Under the pieces are notes generated by a model. The model saw nothing but the letters and a program-made list of their open reading frames with translations. It had not been told where the DNA came from and made no database searches. This document shows positions 51,658-60,947 of a stretch of 62,908 nt of DNA, piece after piece. The stretch's first letter is position 1; each line of letters begins with the position of its first letter. Origin of the DNA: a virus; the IMG/VR virus record IMGVR_UViG_3300010885_040694, positions 1-62,908 of that record. One strand, 5' to 3'. The translations under genes were made by a program, and so were the position numbers.

Positions 51658-53217
51658 TTAGCTTTCTCTATCTGTTTTGGCTGGTCTGAAATCAGTAGGT
51701 GAAAAATGCTCGTGAAATGCCCACGGTTCGTGCATTGGTACACGTTTCATAATACTGAACAAATCGTCTGGGGACTTATATCGATCTTTCCACTCTAGTC
51801 CACCGTCAGTTACTGGATTAAGATGTAATGAAAAAGTATCAACTCGACGAGCAAGCACTGCATCTTTTGGTGCGGGCCCGTTCATATGGATATCAGGACT
51901 TGCCTTCATAACAATGTTGCCGCCGCTTCCCACACCAATTGTGCCGCCGGCTGTGAGTGTAGTAGTCTTGGCTGATTTAATTTCAATGTTAGCGTCCTTA
52001 GATGCAATTGCCAACTGACCGTCTGCTTGAATATCCATTGTTCCATAGGCTGTGATACCCACGTCAAGTTTAGACATCATTGCTAGCTGCACTTCGGCCT
52101 GTAGGTTAATAGAACCGCCTGTAGTATTAACGTTGAAGTTTCGACCTGCTTCCATGTTGATATCTCTATCAGCGCGAAAGTTCATATCATTCTTTGTGTG
52201 TACACTAATGCTGTCTTCGGCATAGATATCAATTTTACCATCGCTGGTTAATTCAATCCATGTTGTACCGCGACTATTGCCAATGTAGATTAAATCTTCG
52301 CTGTTGTGCATTAACAACTGATGTCCTGTTCGAGTACGGATTCTAAAGTACTCGCTATACGGAATGTTGTCTTCACCTTTCTCTTTCTTTAGAGTATCAG
52401 CATATTCGGGAGGGCCTTCTGAAGGTTTTGTTTTACGTTGGTATTGTGCATCACCGTCATCCATGACAAACTGGGTGCCACCTAGCCTGCTTACCGGAAC
52501 AGGTGTATCTGTTTTAGAATTTTTAGGCCCAATCTTTTCACGCTTGGCATTGGGGCGACGATCCATTGGACCAGGAGTGCTAATGCCGTAGACTGCGCTG
52601 GGCAGGTCACGTCGGGCACTTGAGGTAGTAATACCGCGGACATCATCTTCTAACGTACCTTGTGTTAACAATACATCAGCAAATCCATGGACTGGCTTTT
52701 TAATTTTGTCAACTGCTGCGCCTTCTTTAAGGTCTGTTACTACGCGATTAATTTCACCAACTGGTAGCCTGCTAACATCGTATTTCTTTTTATCTTCTGC
52801 TGAGATGTCAAGCACATCGCTTGCAGCTATCGCCGGAATCATATGGTTGGCAAATTTGTCAGGGACACATCCAATCCAGTATCCATCGGCAATATTACCA
52901 TCAATAAAAATACACAGAACATTTACACCAACATCAGGCGGAACCATCCACATGCCGTATGACTTTTGTGTATCATTAATGTCGTCTTTGTTAGAACCTT
53001 GAAAAGAAAAGTTAGTAACACCGTAGAATGCAGGAGCATATTTGACAAATGCTGTTTGGCCGTCTTCAGTTAGATCATTACCGTTTTTCTTTAACAAAGA
53101 TACTTCAAGGGTTCCTAAATAATTAGGTTCAATATGCCCAATAACTTTGGCCAACGTAGGACCTAGCTTTAATTTGCTATCATTATCCTGCGGTGGGGTT
53201 CTTTGTTCTATTGACAT
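51658..53217 (-). CDS. 5: Baseplate central spike, gp5-like, without a lysozyme domain
   Basis: An N-terminal OB-fold segment is visible (AKVIGHIEPNYLGTLEVSL, then YGMWMVPPDVGVNVLCIFIDG and GYWIGCVPDK). In the C-terminal half FRIRTRTGHQLLMHNSED leads into a repetitive beta-helix (IDIYAEDSISVHTKNDMNF, NMEAGRNFNVNTTGGSINLQ), the needle that pierces the outer membrane in T4. The T4 lysozyme domain between these parts is missing: no catalytic Glu/Asp lysozyme motif is seen, and the linker (about 140-290) is a polar, proline-rich segment. Such lysozyme-free gp5 proteins are usual in marine T4-like phages. It sits between the hub gene and gp25. Confidence 0.85.
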   Translation of the reverse strand: MSIEQRTPPQDNDSKLKLGPTLAKVIGHIEPNYLGTLEVSLLKKNGNDLTEDGQTAFVKYAPAFYGVTNFSFQGSNKDDINDTQKSYGMWMVPPDVGVNVLCIFIDGNIADGYWIGCVPDKFANHMIPAIAASDVLDISAEDKKKYDVSRLPVGEINRVVTDLKEGAAVDKIKKPVHGFADVLLTQGTLEDDVRGITTSSARRDLPSAVYGISTPGPMDRRPNAKREKIGPKNSKTDTPVPVSRLGGTQFVMDDGDAQYQRKTKPSEGPPEYADTLKKEKGEDNIPYSEYFRIRTRTGHQLLMHNSEDLIYIGNSRGTTWIELTSDGKIDIYAEDSISVHTKNDMNFRADRDINMEAGRNFNVNTTGGSINLQAEVQLAMMSKLDVGITAYGTMDIQADGQLAIASKDANIEIKSAKTTTLTAGGTIGVGSGGNIVMKASPDIHMNGPAPKDAVLARRVDTFSLHLNPVTDGGLEWKDRYKSPDDLFSIMKRVPMHEPWAFHEHFSPTDFRPAKTDRES

Positions 53218-53232
53218 TATTAAAACCTTTTA

Positions 53233-55530
53233 TTAAAAATCATAGTAGTCTTCGCCGTCTGATGCTGCGGTGTCTGGCACCTCTGCAACAACTTCTTTGG
53301 TTCCGGTCGGGCCGCTACGATTAGGTTCAATCTTAAAGTCTATTGACTGTCCACTCATTCTTAACAATGCAAGACGTTGTTTAAAGATTCCATCTTGAAA
53401 CGTATGCTCAACTCTGTTAATTCTATAAATTCCACCATACGGACTTATAGTTGCGCGACTACCATTAGTAGTTAGTCCGTTGCCATCGCTAGTTTGAAAT
53501 TTGTATAATCCAGATGCTTGATCAACGTCAACTACTGATTTTAAACTAAGATGAACATATACTGAGCCGCCTTCATAATTCATACTTCCGTCTACAGTCT
53601 CCGAAGAATCATATGCTTGAGCAAAATAATTACCCATTCCGCTGTCAGTTAGATAATATGGATCGCCTAGAATTTCCAAGTTAACTTGAATAAAATCAGT
53701 GTCACTGTTGATAAATGCATTATGAAAATCTTGTGCAATTACCCGACGCTCGTCATTATTATTTGAAGCATTTGGCAAACGGTTGCCAAATCCATCGAGC
53801 AGTGCAGGCTGCACTGTTTTAATTCCGCCAGCAGTATCAAAAGTCGCGGCAGCATCAGTACCAGTAGGGGTAGCAGTTACAGTTTGATTAGCAGAATCAG
53901 ATGAATTTTTTCCGGCATCCACATTGTCTTTGTTTAAAAGAGGACTAGAACCACCGATTGCTGTGTAAAATGTATTATTAAATTTAAGATCAAAACGCAG
54001 CACATCTTCGTTTTGGCCTGTAAAAATATATTCGTATTTCTTACGAATAAGTTTTTCTAATTCTTTATATCCCTGAGTAGCTGTAGATGCATTTTGAAAT
54101 ATAGAAGAATGTACATTAAATTGTACAACTCTAAAAATAATAATTTTAGCATAATCGCCTCTGCGCACATCGAATTGTCCAAATTTAACCTGTGCGTCTA
54201 ACTTAAACCAAGCAACTGTTCCGTCGGGATTTTTCTTTAATTGTTCTGCACTCTTTCTCACATATTCACTATTCATAATCACTTCAGTAATTACATCAGT
54301 AATTGCTTGACCTTGAGTAAACATTAAAGTCCGTGAGCTTGGATTAATTCTAACCTGCTCTCTGTTAACATTGCCGTTGGCATCCATTACTTCGCTAGGT
54401 TTCATAAATGTAGGATTGCCACCACCTTCTAATTTAAATCCAAGATCAGATCCAGATATTGCATTATCCCCGGGGAGCGGAGTTGAGGCTGACGTTGCAG
54501 GACTAACTGGTGCAGCGTCGTTGCCAGGCGTCATAGTTGCTCTAGAATTATCTTCAGGTTGCGGCGGGGGTGGTGTGCCACCTTCAGGAGTTGGAAATAT
54601 AATTTGTATTTCGTCCGATACAGCAACTAACTTATCTCCTACTTTTTGATTTTTAAATAGATCATTTATAACTTTAACTAGAGATTGTTCACCTGTAACT
54701 AATGCTTCTTTTACTGTGGACCCGACAATATTAATATCCTTATAAACTTTATTAATAACATCACCAAATGCTGCTGAATTAAAAGGCGTACACTCTACTT
54801 TATATTTGCTGCCTGCTTCATTACATTCAAAAGTAGTGTTAACTAATCTAATAGTAAAATATTTGGTAAGGTCAGGGACTGTAAAAGATTGCCCAAATGC
54901 ATCCCAGCCTTGAAAATCAAGACGTAAAAGATACGGACAGTTGTTTAGATAATTCAAATGGCCTGCATTACGAGCAGCAGCCTGTAAACTTTGCAAAAAC
55001 AATCCCATACTGTAGGGTTCAAGCACTTCAAATTCAAATTTATGTGCTGCGGCATTTTGTGTTTTTGGGTTTGGGCCGATTAACGAGTCAATTTGAATAT
55101 TATTGATATAATACTCTGGGGCTCCAAATTGTGTATTAATTCGCAAAGCATCAAATCTACCTGCAGAAGAAAATACCACACTAGTTGACGAAACTGGTTG
55201 GCCCCTATAAAGATCGGGATTATTAACCTGTTCTGTGGTTAGGGCTGCAAAGGTCCAGAGAGGGACATAGGACATTGCTTTAGTAAGCACATTGGGTTTT
55301 GCCTGAATTGATTCTCCATTTTTACTGTTAGCTGCTCCAGAAGACGAAGTGGTAGGCATAACAAATGGTTTTGCATAAGCATCATCGCTATCATCCATAG
55401 AGGTGACCGGCGCCGATGGTTTAGATGTTAGTAATTCTATTGTTGCAGCAGCATCTTTGATGCCTGTGGTTACTTCAGCAACACCTCTAGATATTAAAGA
55501 ATTGACTGATGATACGATTGGACCGATCAT
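53233..55530 (-). CDS. Baseplate hub-type structural protein, 765 aa
   Basis: The protein starts with small amphipathic helices (SSVNSLISRGVAEVTTGIKD). The main body has SSAGRFDALRINTQFGAPEYY, FEVLEPYSMGLFLQSLQ and YLLRLDFQGWD, then KYEYIFTGQNEDVLRFDLKFNN later. A proline/glycine-rich linker (GGTPPPPQPEDNS) splits the two halves. The position next to gp5, and the resemblance I recall to the hub protein of marine T4-like phages, suggest the gp27 role of anchoring the gp5 spike. T4 gp27 is only 391 residues and I cannot prove homology by eye. The last part (RINRVEHTFQDGIFKQRLALLRM) is typical of hub/late-control proteins. Confidence 0.6.
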   Translation of the reverse strand: MIGPIVSSVNSLISRGVAEVTTGIKDAAATIELLTSKPSAPVTSMDDSDDAYAKPFVMPTTSSSGAANSKNGESIQAKPNVLTKAMSYVPLWTFAALTTEQVNNPDLYRGQPVSSTSVVFSSAGRFDALRINTQFGAPEYYINNIQIDSLIGPNPKTQNAAAHKFEFEVLEPYSMGLFLQSLQAAARNAGHLNYLNNCPYLLRLDFQGWDAFGQSFTVPDLTKYFTIRLVNTTFECNEAGSKYKVECTPFNSAAFGDVINKVYKDINIVGSTVKEALVTGEQSLVKVINDLFKNQKVGDKLVAVSDEIQIIFPTPEGGTPPPPQPEDNSRATMTPGNDAAPVSPATSASTPLPGDNAISGSDLGFKLEGGGNPTFMKPSEVMDANGNVNREQVRINPSSRTLMFTQGQAITDVITEVIMNSEYVRKSAEQLKKNPDGTVAWFKLDAQVKFGQFDVRRGDYAKIIIFRVVQFNVHSSIFQNASTATQGYKELEKLIRKKYEYIFTGQNEDVLRFDLKFNNTFYTAIGGSSPLLNKDNVDAGKNSSDSANQTVTATPTGTDAAATFDTAGGIKTVQPALLDGFGNRLPNASNNNDERRVIAQDFHNAFINSDTDFIQVNLEILGDPYYLTDSGMGNYFAQAYDSSETVDGSMNYEGGSVYVHLSLKSVVDVDQASGLYKFQTSDGNGLTTNGSRATISPYGGIYRINRVEHTFQDGIFKQRLALLRMSGQSIDFKIEPNRSGPTGTKEVVAEVPDTAASDGEDYYDF

Positions 55531-55531
55531 T

Positions 55532-55831
55532 TTATATACTCATGTATTTTTGTAGATTACTTTTCTTAGGAATAAAAATTTTCTGCCCTGCAACAAAATC
55601 AAATATTGGATCTCTAAGAACGTTCATATTACGCTGTACAAATACCCACCATAGTTTTGGCGTTCCGTACAAATCATAAGAAAGTAAATCCGGACGATAG
55701 GTATAATGACTTTCAATTTGATAGTAAAAATCGTCTGCTTCTGCTGGCACTGGTTTAATTACCAACAGTTCAAGATACAAATTATTTTGAGGAGTGTTAG
55801 ACCACGGAGATACTGATGAATATGCTGCCAT
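55532..55831 (-). CDS. 53: Baseplate wedge subunit, gp53-like
   Basis: A 99-residue protein with the gp53 pattern: YTYRPDLLSYDLYGTPKLWWVFVQRN, then DPIFDFVAGQKIFIPKK, a LysM-like end. T4 gp53 (196 residues) is the last wedge protein and clamps neighbouring wedges together. The short form seen here is common in phages with reduced wedges. It lies directly after the gp48-like gene, starting one base beyond its stop, and is followed by the hub gene with a one-base gap, so all are translated from a single message. Confidence 0.85.
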   Translation of the reverse strand: MAAYSSVSPWSNTPQNNLYLELLVIKPVPAEADDFYYQIESHYTYRPDLLSYDLYGTPKLWWVFVQRNMNVLRDPIFDFVAGQKIFIPKKSNLQKYMSI

Positions 55832-55832
55832 A

Positions 55833-56945
55833 TTAAATCATCCCTACTTGGCCGCCTGCGGCAAACCGTTGTAAACTAAATGAACGCATCACTTGTCTAT
55901 TGTACATAGGAGCTAGTGTTACTGAAATAGTTGACATTGCCGGAACCCAAGTTGGTGACCCGTTAACATCTACTTTAATATAGTTTACGTCATCTTTTAA
56001 GTCAACACTAAAGCTCGTAATTACAACCGGAACATCGTTAAACACCTGTGTACCATATCCGGATAGTGTGCAAATGATCGGAGGGTTGCCGGCGAAGTCG
56101 CCTTGGCCGTAGAACATTTTAGTCGCTGTTCTTAAGAACATAGTGGCCGCAATCCAATATAGCCCGTCTTTCTGATTCTGAACTGAGAACTCACCATCGA
56201 TGTTGATAGCTTCAACATTACTATTTTGATAAAATTGATATGCAAAATTATTGTGTGTTGGATTTTCTTGTTTATAATTTGCCTTTGTATTAATTTTAAT
56301 AGTTGGCATATATGGCCATATTAAACCGTTTGTAGCAGTCAGTGGTTCAAATATTTTATTATTAGGAAATAGTGTATCTATTGGTGCTCTTATTCTAACT
56401 CGCCAATCTTCCGAGTTCACTGGAGTAACTGTTGCGGCTGCTCCGGTAGTTTTAAATAATTCGCCACCGCTTGGTATATTTTTGCCTCTGGTTAAACTTA
56501 ACAAATTATTAAGTTGTCCAGCGGCTGCTGATAGTTGGCCAAATGCACCGCCTAGTGTACCTGCAGTACTAATACTGGCAATGGTTGTGCCCAATGCTCC
56601 AATTGATTTACCAATGCCTGCAATGGCTGCGGCTCCGCCTAGTACGCCACCTACACCGCCTACACCGTTAATTGCTGATGTGATTCCTGATCCTAACGAT
56701 CCTGCTGCACTAGTAAGGCCTGAACCAAGACTTGCTGCTGCACCTTGAATACTTCCAGTGATACCGTTAAGTGGTGATCCAATGCCGCCACCTAGCATAC
56801 TAACTTTAGATGCTAGTGCTTTTAGGTCTGTGCCTGCCGGAAGGCTCAGTCCTCCTATTGCACCGTTAAATGCATTAGAGGCTTGTGATAATGTCTGCGA
56901 TAACGTTGCTGCCGCAGTCGAAATTGGGTTAATTGGTATGGGCAT
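55833..56945 (-). CDS. 48: Baseplate tail-tube cap, gp48-like
   Basis: The first about 160 residues are low-complexity glycine/alanine/serine-rich (GSGLTSAAGSLGSGITSAIN), probably flexible or membrane-like helical. The C-terminal 200 residues hold the folded part: EDWRVRIRAPIDTLFPNNKIF, GLIWPYMPTIKINTKANY and WVPAMSTISVTLAPMYNRQV. This matches the gp48/gp54 tube-initiator type, which caps the hub and nucleates the tail tube. It is the first gene of the 49-kb minus-strand tail module and has a candidate late promoter about 26 bases upstream. The gp54 alternative cannot be excluded. Confidence 0.7.
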   Translation of the reverse strand: MPIPINPISTAAATLSQTLSQASNAFNGAIGGLSLPAGTDLKALASKVSMLGGGIGSPLNGITGSIQGAAASLGSGLTSAAGSLGSGITSAINGVGGVGGVLGGAAAIAGIGKSIGALGTTIASISTAGTLGGAFGQLSAAAGQLNNLLSLTRGKNIPSGGELFKTTGAAATVTPVNSEDWRVRIRAPIDTLFPNNKIFEPLTATNGLIWPYMPTIKINTKANYKQENPTHNNFAYQFYQNSNVEAINIDGEFSVQNQKDGLYWIAATMFLRTATKMFYGQGDFAGNPPIICTLSGYGTQVFNDVPVVITSFSVDLKDDVNYIKVDVNGSPTWVPAMSTISVTLAPMYNRQVMRSFSLQRFAAGGQVGMI

Positions 56946-56970
56946 AAGTGTAAATACCTGTTGTATAGTC

Positions 56971-56977
56971 TATTTAT
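56971..56977 (-). promoter_or_regulatory. Candidate phage late promoter ATAAATA for the tail module
   Basis: ATAAATAGACTATAC on the minus strand, 25 bases before the first tail gene at 56945, in the divergent gap facing gp55. TAAATA here can also pair with TATTTA at 56956-56951, a weak AT-only hairpin. The location at the head of the late operon is good support. Confidence 0.6.
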
Positions 56978-56996
56978 TCTTAAAAAAATGTGCTAT

Positions 56997-57002
56997 TATA
57001 TT
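56997..57002 (+). promoter_or_regulatory. Possible -10 element for gp55
   Basis: TATATT at 56997-57002 followed by the ribosome site AGAGGA at 57009-57014 before ATG 57025. The matching -35 (TTATTC at 56974-56979, 17-base spacer) is poor, so strength is uncertain. It would overlap the opposing late promoter. Confidence 0.35.
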
Positions 57003-57024
57003 AGTAATAGAGGATCCTAAACAC

Positions 57025-57897
57025 ATGTCAATACTACAAAGTAGTCCACCAAAAATAAAATATCTAACAAACAAGGACTTGCTGAAAGAAATACATAAAA
57101 GCAAAAATACCTATTGTTCTTACACACAGCCGGAATATTGCGATTACGATCTAATTGTATCCGACGTTAGCAAAATCAACGTAAGAACCACCGCCGAAGC
57201 CAAAAGAAACAGAGCTGCAAAACTCAGCAAACAAGCACACGAAAAAGCCCTGCTTACCACTAAAAAAATACCTGCTAAAGAATTTGAGATAGATTACAAA
57301 AAAATTCCCAAGGAAGATGTTGTGTTTAGAGTAACCTGCTTTGAACATATTCCACTTGCACCTGGACGTAAAAAAACAGTTAAGAGCACAGCAGACGCAC
57401 ACGAAAAAGTAAACTTTCCTCCTTTCCAGCATTGGAAATTTGATGAGACTGACGAGCTTGTCCTAGTGGGTAAAAGTCATTGGAAAGGTGATATTCACAC
57501 TGGAACATTTAGCAAAGAACACGGGCAGATGACTAACAACCTAGCCCGTATGTTTATTAAACTGTGTGAGCGATATGCAACACGTGGTAACGTTCGTGGC
57601 TACACCTACAATGACGAAATGCGTGGACAGGCAATCCTACAACTTACACAAATTGGTCTACAGTTCGATGAAAGCAAAAGTGACAATCCCTTTGCCTATT
57701 ACACGGCCGCAGTGACCAATAGCTTTGTTAGAATTATCAACATTGAAAAACGCAATCAAAACATTCGAGATGATATTTTAGAAATGAATGGTATGAATCC
57801 AAGTTGGTCAAGACAAAACTCCGGATCAAGTGTGGGTACTGGAGTTGATGCAAGTTTTGGCACTTCTAGTGGCGAAGGTGGCGGTGATTGGGATTGA
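57025..57897 (+). CDS. 55: Late-transcription sigma factor, gp55-like
   Basis: The start is ATG 57025 with AGAGGA upstream; the same frame further upstream lies over the divergent gene. From about residue 169 (QMTNNLARMFIKLCERYATRG) through RGQAILQLTQIGLQFDESKSDNPFAYYTAAVTNSFVRIINIEKR the protein matches the T4 gp55 sigma region. gp55 binds host core polymerase and recognises TATAAATA late promoters with the sliding clamp. This version is 290 residues against 185 in T4, with a Lys-rich N-terminal extension of about 130 residues. Its C-terminus is a Gly/Ser-rich tail ending GEGGGDWD rather than the SLDFLYE-type clamp-binding end of T4. It is the first gene of the 55-47-46 group. Confidence 0.9.
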   Translation: MSILQSSPPKIKYLTNKDLLKEIHKSKNTYCSYTQPEYCDYDLIVSDVSKINVRTTAEAKRNRAAKLSKQAHEKALLTTKKIPAKEFEIDYKKIPKEDVVFRVTCFEHIPLAPGRKKTVKSTADAHEKVNFPPFQHWKFDETDELVLVGKSHWKGDIHTGTFSKEHGQMTNNLARMFIKLCERYATRGNVRGYTYNDEMRGQAILQLTQIGLQFDESKSDNPFAYYTAAVTNSFVRIINIEKRNQNIRDDILEMNGMNPSWSRQNSGSSVGTGVDASFGTSSGEGGGDWD

Positions 57898-57922
57898 TCT
57901 TCTGCTTGTAGTCTGTTATACT
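57894..57922 (+). promoter_or_regulatory. Sigma-70-like promoter before gp47
   Basis: TTGATC at 57894-57899 and TATACT at 57917-57922 with a 17-base spacer, overlapping the end of gp55. The -10 TATACT is the same as at 1877-1882. The ribosome site AGGGAG follows, just before ATG 57938, leaving only a short leader. Confidence 0.55.
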
Positions 57923-57937
57923 AGTTAGGGAGATCAT

Positions 57938-58948
57938 ATGTCACTATTTAAAAAAGTAGCTTGTTTCACCGATATTCATTTCGGTCTTAAATCAGGAAGC
58001 CGTACACACAATCAAGATTGCGAAGATTTCGTTTCTTGGTTTTGTGAAACCGCACAGGCAGAAGGTGCAGAAACTTGCATCTTTCTAGGCGACTGGCATC
58101 ACAATCGTAGTACTACGGATGTTAGTACTATGAACTACACTGTCTCAAATTTAGAGAAGCTAAGTGCTAGTTTTGAAAAAGTATATTTTATACTTGGCAA
58201 TCACGATCTGTTCTATAAAGACAAACGTGAGATTAACTCTATTGAGTTTATGCGCCTGTTTCCTAACATTGTGCCCATTAAAGAAACACTGACCCGAGGC
58301 GATGTTACTATCATGCCTTGGCTTGTAGAAGATGAATGGAAAAATGTTCCTAACATCAAGAGCAAGTACCTGTTTGGTCACTTAGAATTGCCTAGCTTTT
58401 ACATGAACGCTATGGTGCAGATGCCTGATCACGGTACTATCCAACGCTCACACTTTGTCAATCAAGAGTATGTGTTTACTGGACATTTTCACAAGCGACA
58501 GCATAACGGCAACATTGTCTACATGGGCAATGCGTTTCCGCACAACTATGCAGACGCAGGTGATGACGAACGCGGTATGATGATATTAAAATGGGGCGGT
58601 GACCCGGAGTATAAAACTTGGCCCGGACAACCTGTTTACAGGACCTACAAGCTGAGTCAAATTATCGATAACCCCACAAAACTGCTACGTGAAAAGATGC
58701 ATTGTCGTGTTACTATTGACTTGCCAATCAGCTTTGAAGAAGCTAATTTCATTAAAGAACAGTTTATTCCTGAATACAAACTTCGCGAGTTGATGTTAAT
58801 ACCCGAGAAGGTTGAAATAGAATCTAATCAAGTTCCAATTGATATTAACTTTGAAAGTGTTGATACAATTGTTATTAACCAAATCACTGCAATCGACAGT
58901 GATACCTATGACAAAAACATGTTGTTGGGCATTTATAATAACCTATGA
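57938..58948 (+). CDS. 47: Recombination endonuclease subunit, gp47 (Mre11-like)
   Basis: The metallophosphoesterase motifs stand in order: TDIHFG with Asp12 and His14, GDWHH with Asp52 and His54, GNHD at 87-90, then GHLE and a late GHFHKR. T4 gp47 pairs with gp46 to resect DNA ends for recombination-dependent replication and host DNA breakdown. The 336-residue length equals that of T4 gp47 (339). AGGGAG lies just upstream of ATG 57938, and the stop overlaps the gp46 start by four bases (ATGA), as expected for subunits made in fixed ratio. Confidence 0.92.
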   Translation: MSLFKKVACFTDIHFGLKSGSRTHNQDCEDFVSWFCETAQAEGAETCIFLGDWHHNRSTTDVSTMNYTVSNLEKLSASFEKVYFILGNHDLFYKDKREINSIEFMRLFPNIVPIKETLTRGDVTIMPWLVEDEWKNVPNIKSKYLFGHLELPSFYMNAMVQMPDHGTIQRSHFVNQEYVFTGHFHKRQHNGNIVYMGNAFPHNYADAGDDERGMMILKWGGDPEYKTWPGQPVYRTYKLSQIIDNPTKLLREKMHCRVTIDLPISFEEANFIKEQFIPEYKLRELMLIPEKVEIESNQVPIDINFESVDTIVINQITAIDSDTYDKNMLLGIYNNL

Positions 58949-60723
58949 TAAAGATTAAGAATTTAACAGTACGTAACTTTATGAGTGTGGGTAACCAGAC
59001 TCAAGCAATTAGTTTTGACAAAGGACAGTTAACATTAGTCTTGGGTGAGAATCTTGACCTAGGTGGTGATGATAGCGGGGCTCGTAACGGTACTGGTAAA
59101 ACCACTATCATTAACGGTCTTAGCTATGCTATCTACGGCAATGCTTTAACTAATATTAAAAAAGACAATCTTGTCAATAAGATCAATACCAAAGGCATGT
59201 TGGTTACAATGTCGTTTGAAAGAGACGGCACAACTTATCATATCGAACGTGGTCGTAAACCCAATGTACTCAAGTTCACTGTCAACGGGTCAGAATTGAA
59301 GCCGGCGGATCTTGATGAAAGTCAAGGCGACAGTAGAGAAACGCAAAAGGCAATCGAACAGATATTTGGCATGAGTCATGACATGTTCAAACACCTAGTT
59401 GCTTTGAATACCTACACAGAACCTTTCCTTAGTATGAAGGCAGCAGATCAACGTGCTATCATTGAGCAGTTGTTGGGTATCACACAGCTAAGTGAAAAAG
59501 CAGAAGCACTGAAAGAAGCAGTGCGTATCAGCAAAGACAGCATCAATGCTGAAAATACCAAAATTGAAACAATTAAAATTTCCAACGATCGCATTCAGCA
59601 GAGCATCGATGCGCTAGAACGTAAACTTAGAATGTGGGATGAGCAAAAAGAAACATCTCTTGCCAATTTAAGCAAGGCAATTGAACGCTTGTTGGACATT
59701 GATATCGATGTTGACATTGCAAATCAACGGGCGCTGGTCGAATGGAATAAGAATAAGAAAGATCTCGATACGTTTGTATCGTTGATTGCTAAACAGACTG
59801 CGGCGTTAGAAAGAGAGCAACGTAGTTTAGAAAAAGCACAGGCTGAACTTGTATCGCTTGCAGAACACAAGTGTCATAGTTGCGGGCAAGATCTGCACGA
59901 CGAGAAGCATGAAACTATGATGGCTGCAAAGGGCCGACAGGTAACAGAAGCTACAGAAAGTGTTGCCACACACCAAACAGAATTAACTGAACTTAAAGAA
60001 GCATTAGCAACACTGGGCGAGTTAGGTGCGTGTCCCGAAGTCACTTACGACAGTTTAGAACAGGCATTAAATCATAAAAATACGCTTGACGGGTTTGAAC
60101 GTGACCTTGTTATTAAGGATGCAGAGACAAATCCTTACCAAGAACAGATTGAAGAATTAAAGAATACAGCGGTACAAGAAATAGACTGGAACTCAGTAAA
60201 CAATCTAGTACGCATTAAAGAACATCAGGAATTCCTGTATAAATTGCTGACAAACAAGGATTCGTTTATCCGTAAACGCATCATAGATCAGAATTTAGCC
60301 TTCTTAAATCAACGCTTAACCTACTACTTAGACCGGATTGGATTACCGCATATTGTGGAATTCCAGAACGATTTAACGGTGATTATTACACAACTTGGAC
60401 AGGACTTGGACTTCGATAATCTCAGCAGAGGTGAACGAAATAGACTCATATTAAGCATGAGTTGGGCCTTCCGTGACGTGTGGGAAAACTTGTATCAAGC
60501 TATAAATCTCTTGTTTATTGACGAACTAGTAGACAGTGGTATGGATGCTAGCGGCGTTGAAAGCAGTATTGCAGTGCTAAAAAAGATGACCCGTGAACGC
60601 AATAAGAATGTATTCTTGATCAGTCACAGAGACGATTTATCCAGCCGTGTTAATCACGTGCTGAAAGTAGTTAAAGAAAATGGATTTACTAGTTACTCTA
60701 ACGATGTAGAAATAGTGAGTTAA
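58945..60723 (+). CDS. 46: Recombination endonuclease ATPase, gp46 (Rad50-like)
   Basis: The Walker A loop is GARNGTGKTT at about 45-54. A coiled-coil arm follows with the zinc-hook CHSCG (Cys310, Cys313) at its tip. The ABC signature is LSRGERNR at 493-500, and Walker B is LLFIDELVDSG with Asp526 and Glu527. The D-loop and H-loop (LISHRDD) follow. With 592 residues it is close to T4 gp46 (560). It forms the ATP-driven clamp for gp47. The arms are short compared with cellular Rad50, as in other phages. Translation is coupled to gp47 upstream, and its stop overlaps the next ATG (TAATG). Confidence 0.93.
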   Translation: MIKIKNLTVRNFMSVGNQTQAISFDKGQLTLVLGENLDLGGDDSGARNGTGKTTIINGLSYAIYGNALTNIKKDNLVNKINTKGMLVTMSFERDGTTYHIERGRKPNVLKFTVNGSELKPADLDESQGDSRETQKAIEQIFGMSHDMFKHLVALNTYTEPFLSMKAADQRAIIEQLLGITQLSEKAEALKEAVRISKDSINAENTKIETIKISNDRIQQSIDALERKLRMWDEQKETSLANLSKAIERLLDIDIDVDIANQRALVEWNKNKKDLDTFVSLIAKQTAALEREQRSLEKAQAELVSLAEHKCHSCGQDLHDEKHETMMAAKGRQVTEATESVATHQTELTELKEALATLGELGACPEVTYDSLEQALNHKNTLDGFERDLVIKDAETNPYQEQIEELKNTAVQEIDWNSVNNLVRIKEHQEFLYKLLTNKDSFIRKRIIDQNLAFLNQRLTYYLDRIGLPHIVEFQNDLTVIITQLGQDLDFDNLSRGERNRLILSMSWAFRDVWENLYQAINLLFIDELVDSGMDASGVESSIAVLKKMTRERNKNVFLISHRDDLSSRVNHVLKVVKENGFTSYSNDVEIVS

Positions 60724-60947
60724 TGGACACACATGACGAACTGATACAAGCATACCAGGAATATTTTAAGTGGGCACAAAAATTCACTTACAGTTCCAGT
60801 GATGCTGCGGGCATCAAAGCTCGGTATTGGTTGTCAGAAATTAGAAGGCTCGCGTCGGATAGACGCACAGAAATACAGTTGATGAGGCAAGATCGTAAAG
60901 AATCCAAGAAAGGCAAGCTAGGGAGACCTCCGAATATAACTAGTTGA
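60723..60947 (+). CDS. Conserved small protein downstream of gp46, 74 aa
   Basis: A 74-residue, largely helical and basic protein (AGIKARYWLSEIRRLASDRRTEIQLMRQDRKESKKGK). From memory, a similar short protein lies just after gp46 in marine T4-like phages. It starts at the A of the gp46 stop (TAATG) and ends in a TGA that overlaps the next start. The basic C-terminus suggests nucleic-acid or protein binding, but no function is known. Its genetic position suggests it works with the recombination/replication group. Confidence 0.7.
   Translation: MDTHDELIQAYQEYFKWAQKFTYSSSDAAGIKARYWLSEIRRLASDRRTEIQLMRQDRKESKKGKLGRPPNITS

Noticed and set aside
51658-53217. Lysozyme activity in the gp5-like spike
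   Set aside because: The region between the OB fold and the beta-helix is a polar, proline-rich linker without lysozyme catalytic motifs.
56758-57024. In-frame extension of gp55 upstream of ATG 57025
   Set aside because: It lies antisense within the gp48-like gene, has low-complexity proline/alanine content, and a good ribosome site exists only before 57025.
57900-57922. T4 MotA-type middle promoter (TGCTT near 57903) before gp47
   Set aside because: The distance from TGCTT to the -10 is too short for the T4 MotA arrangement; the sigma-70-like -35 fits better.
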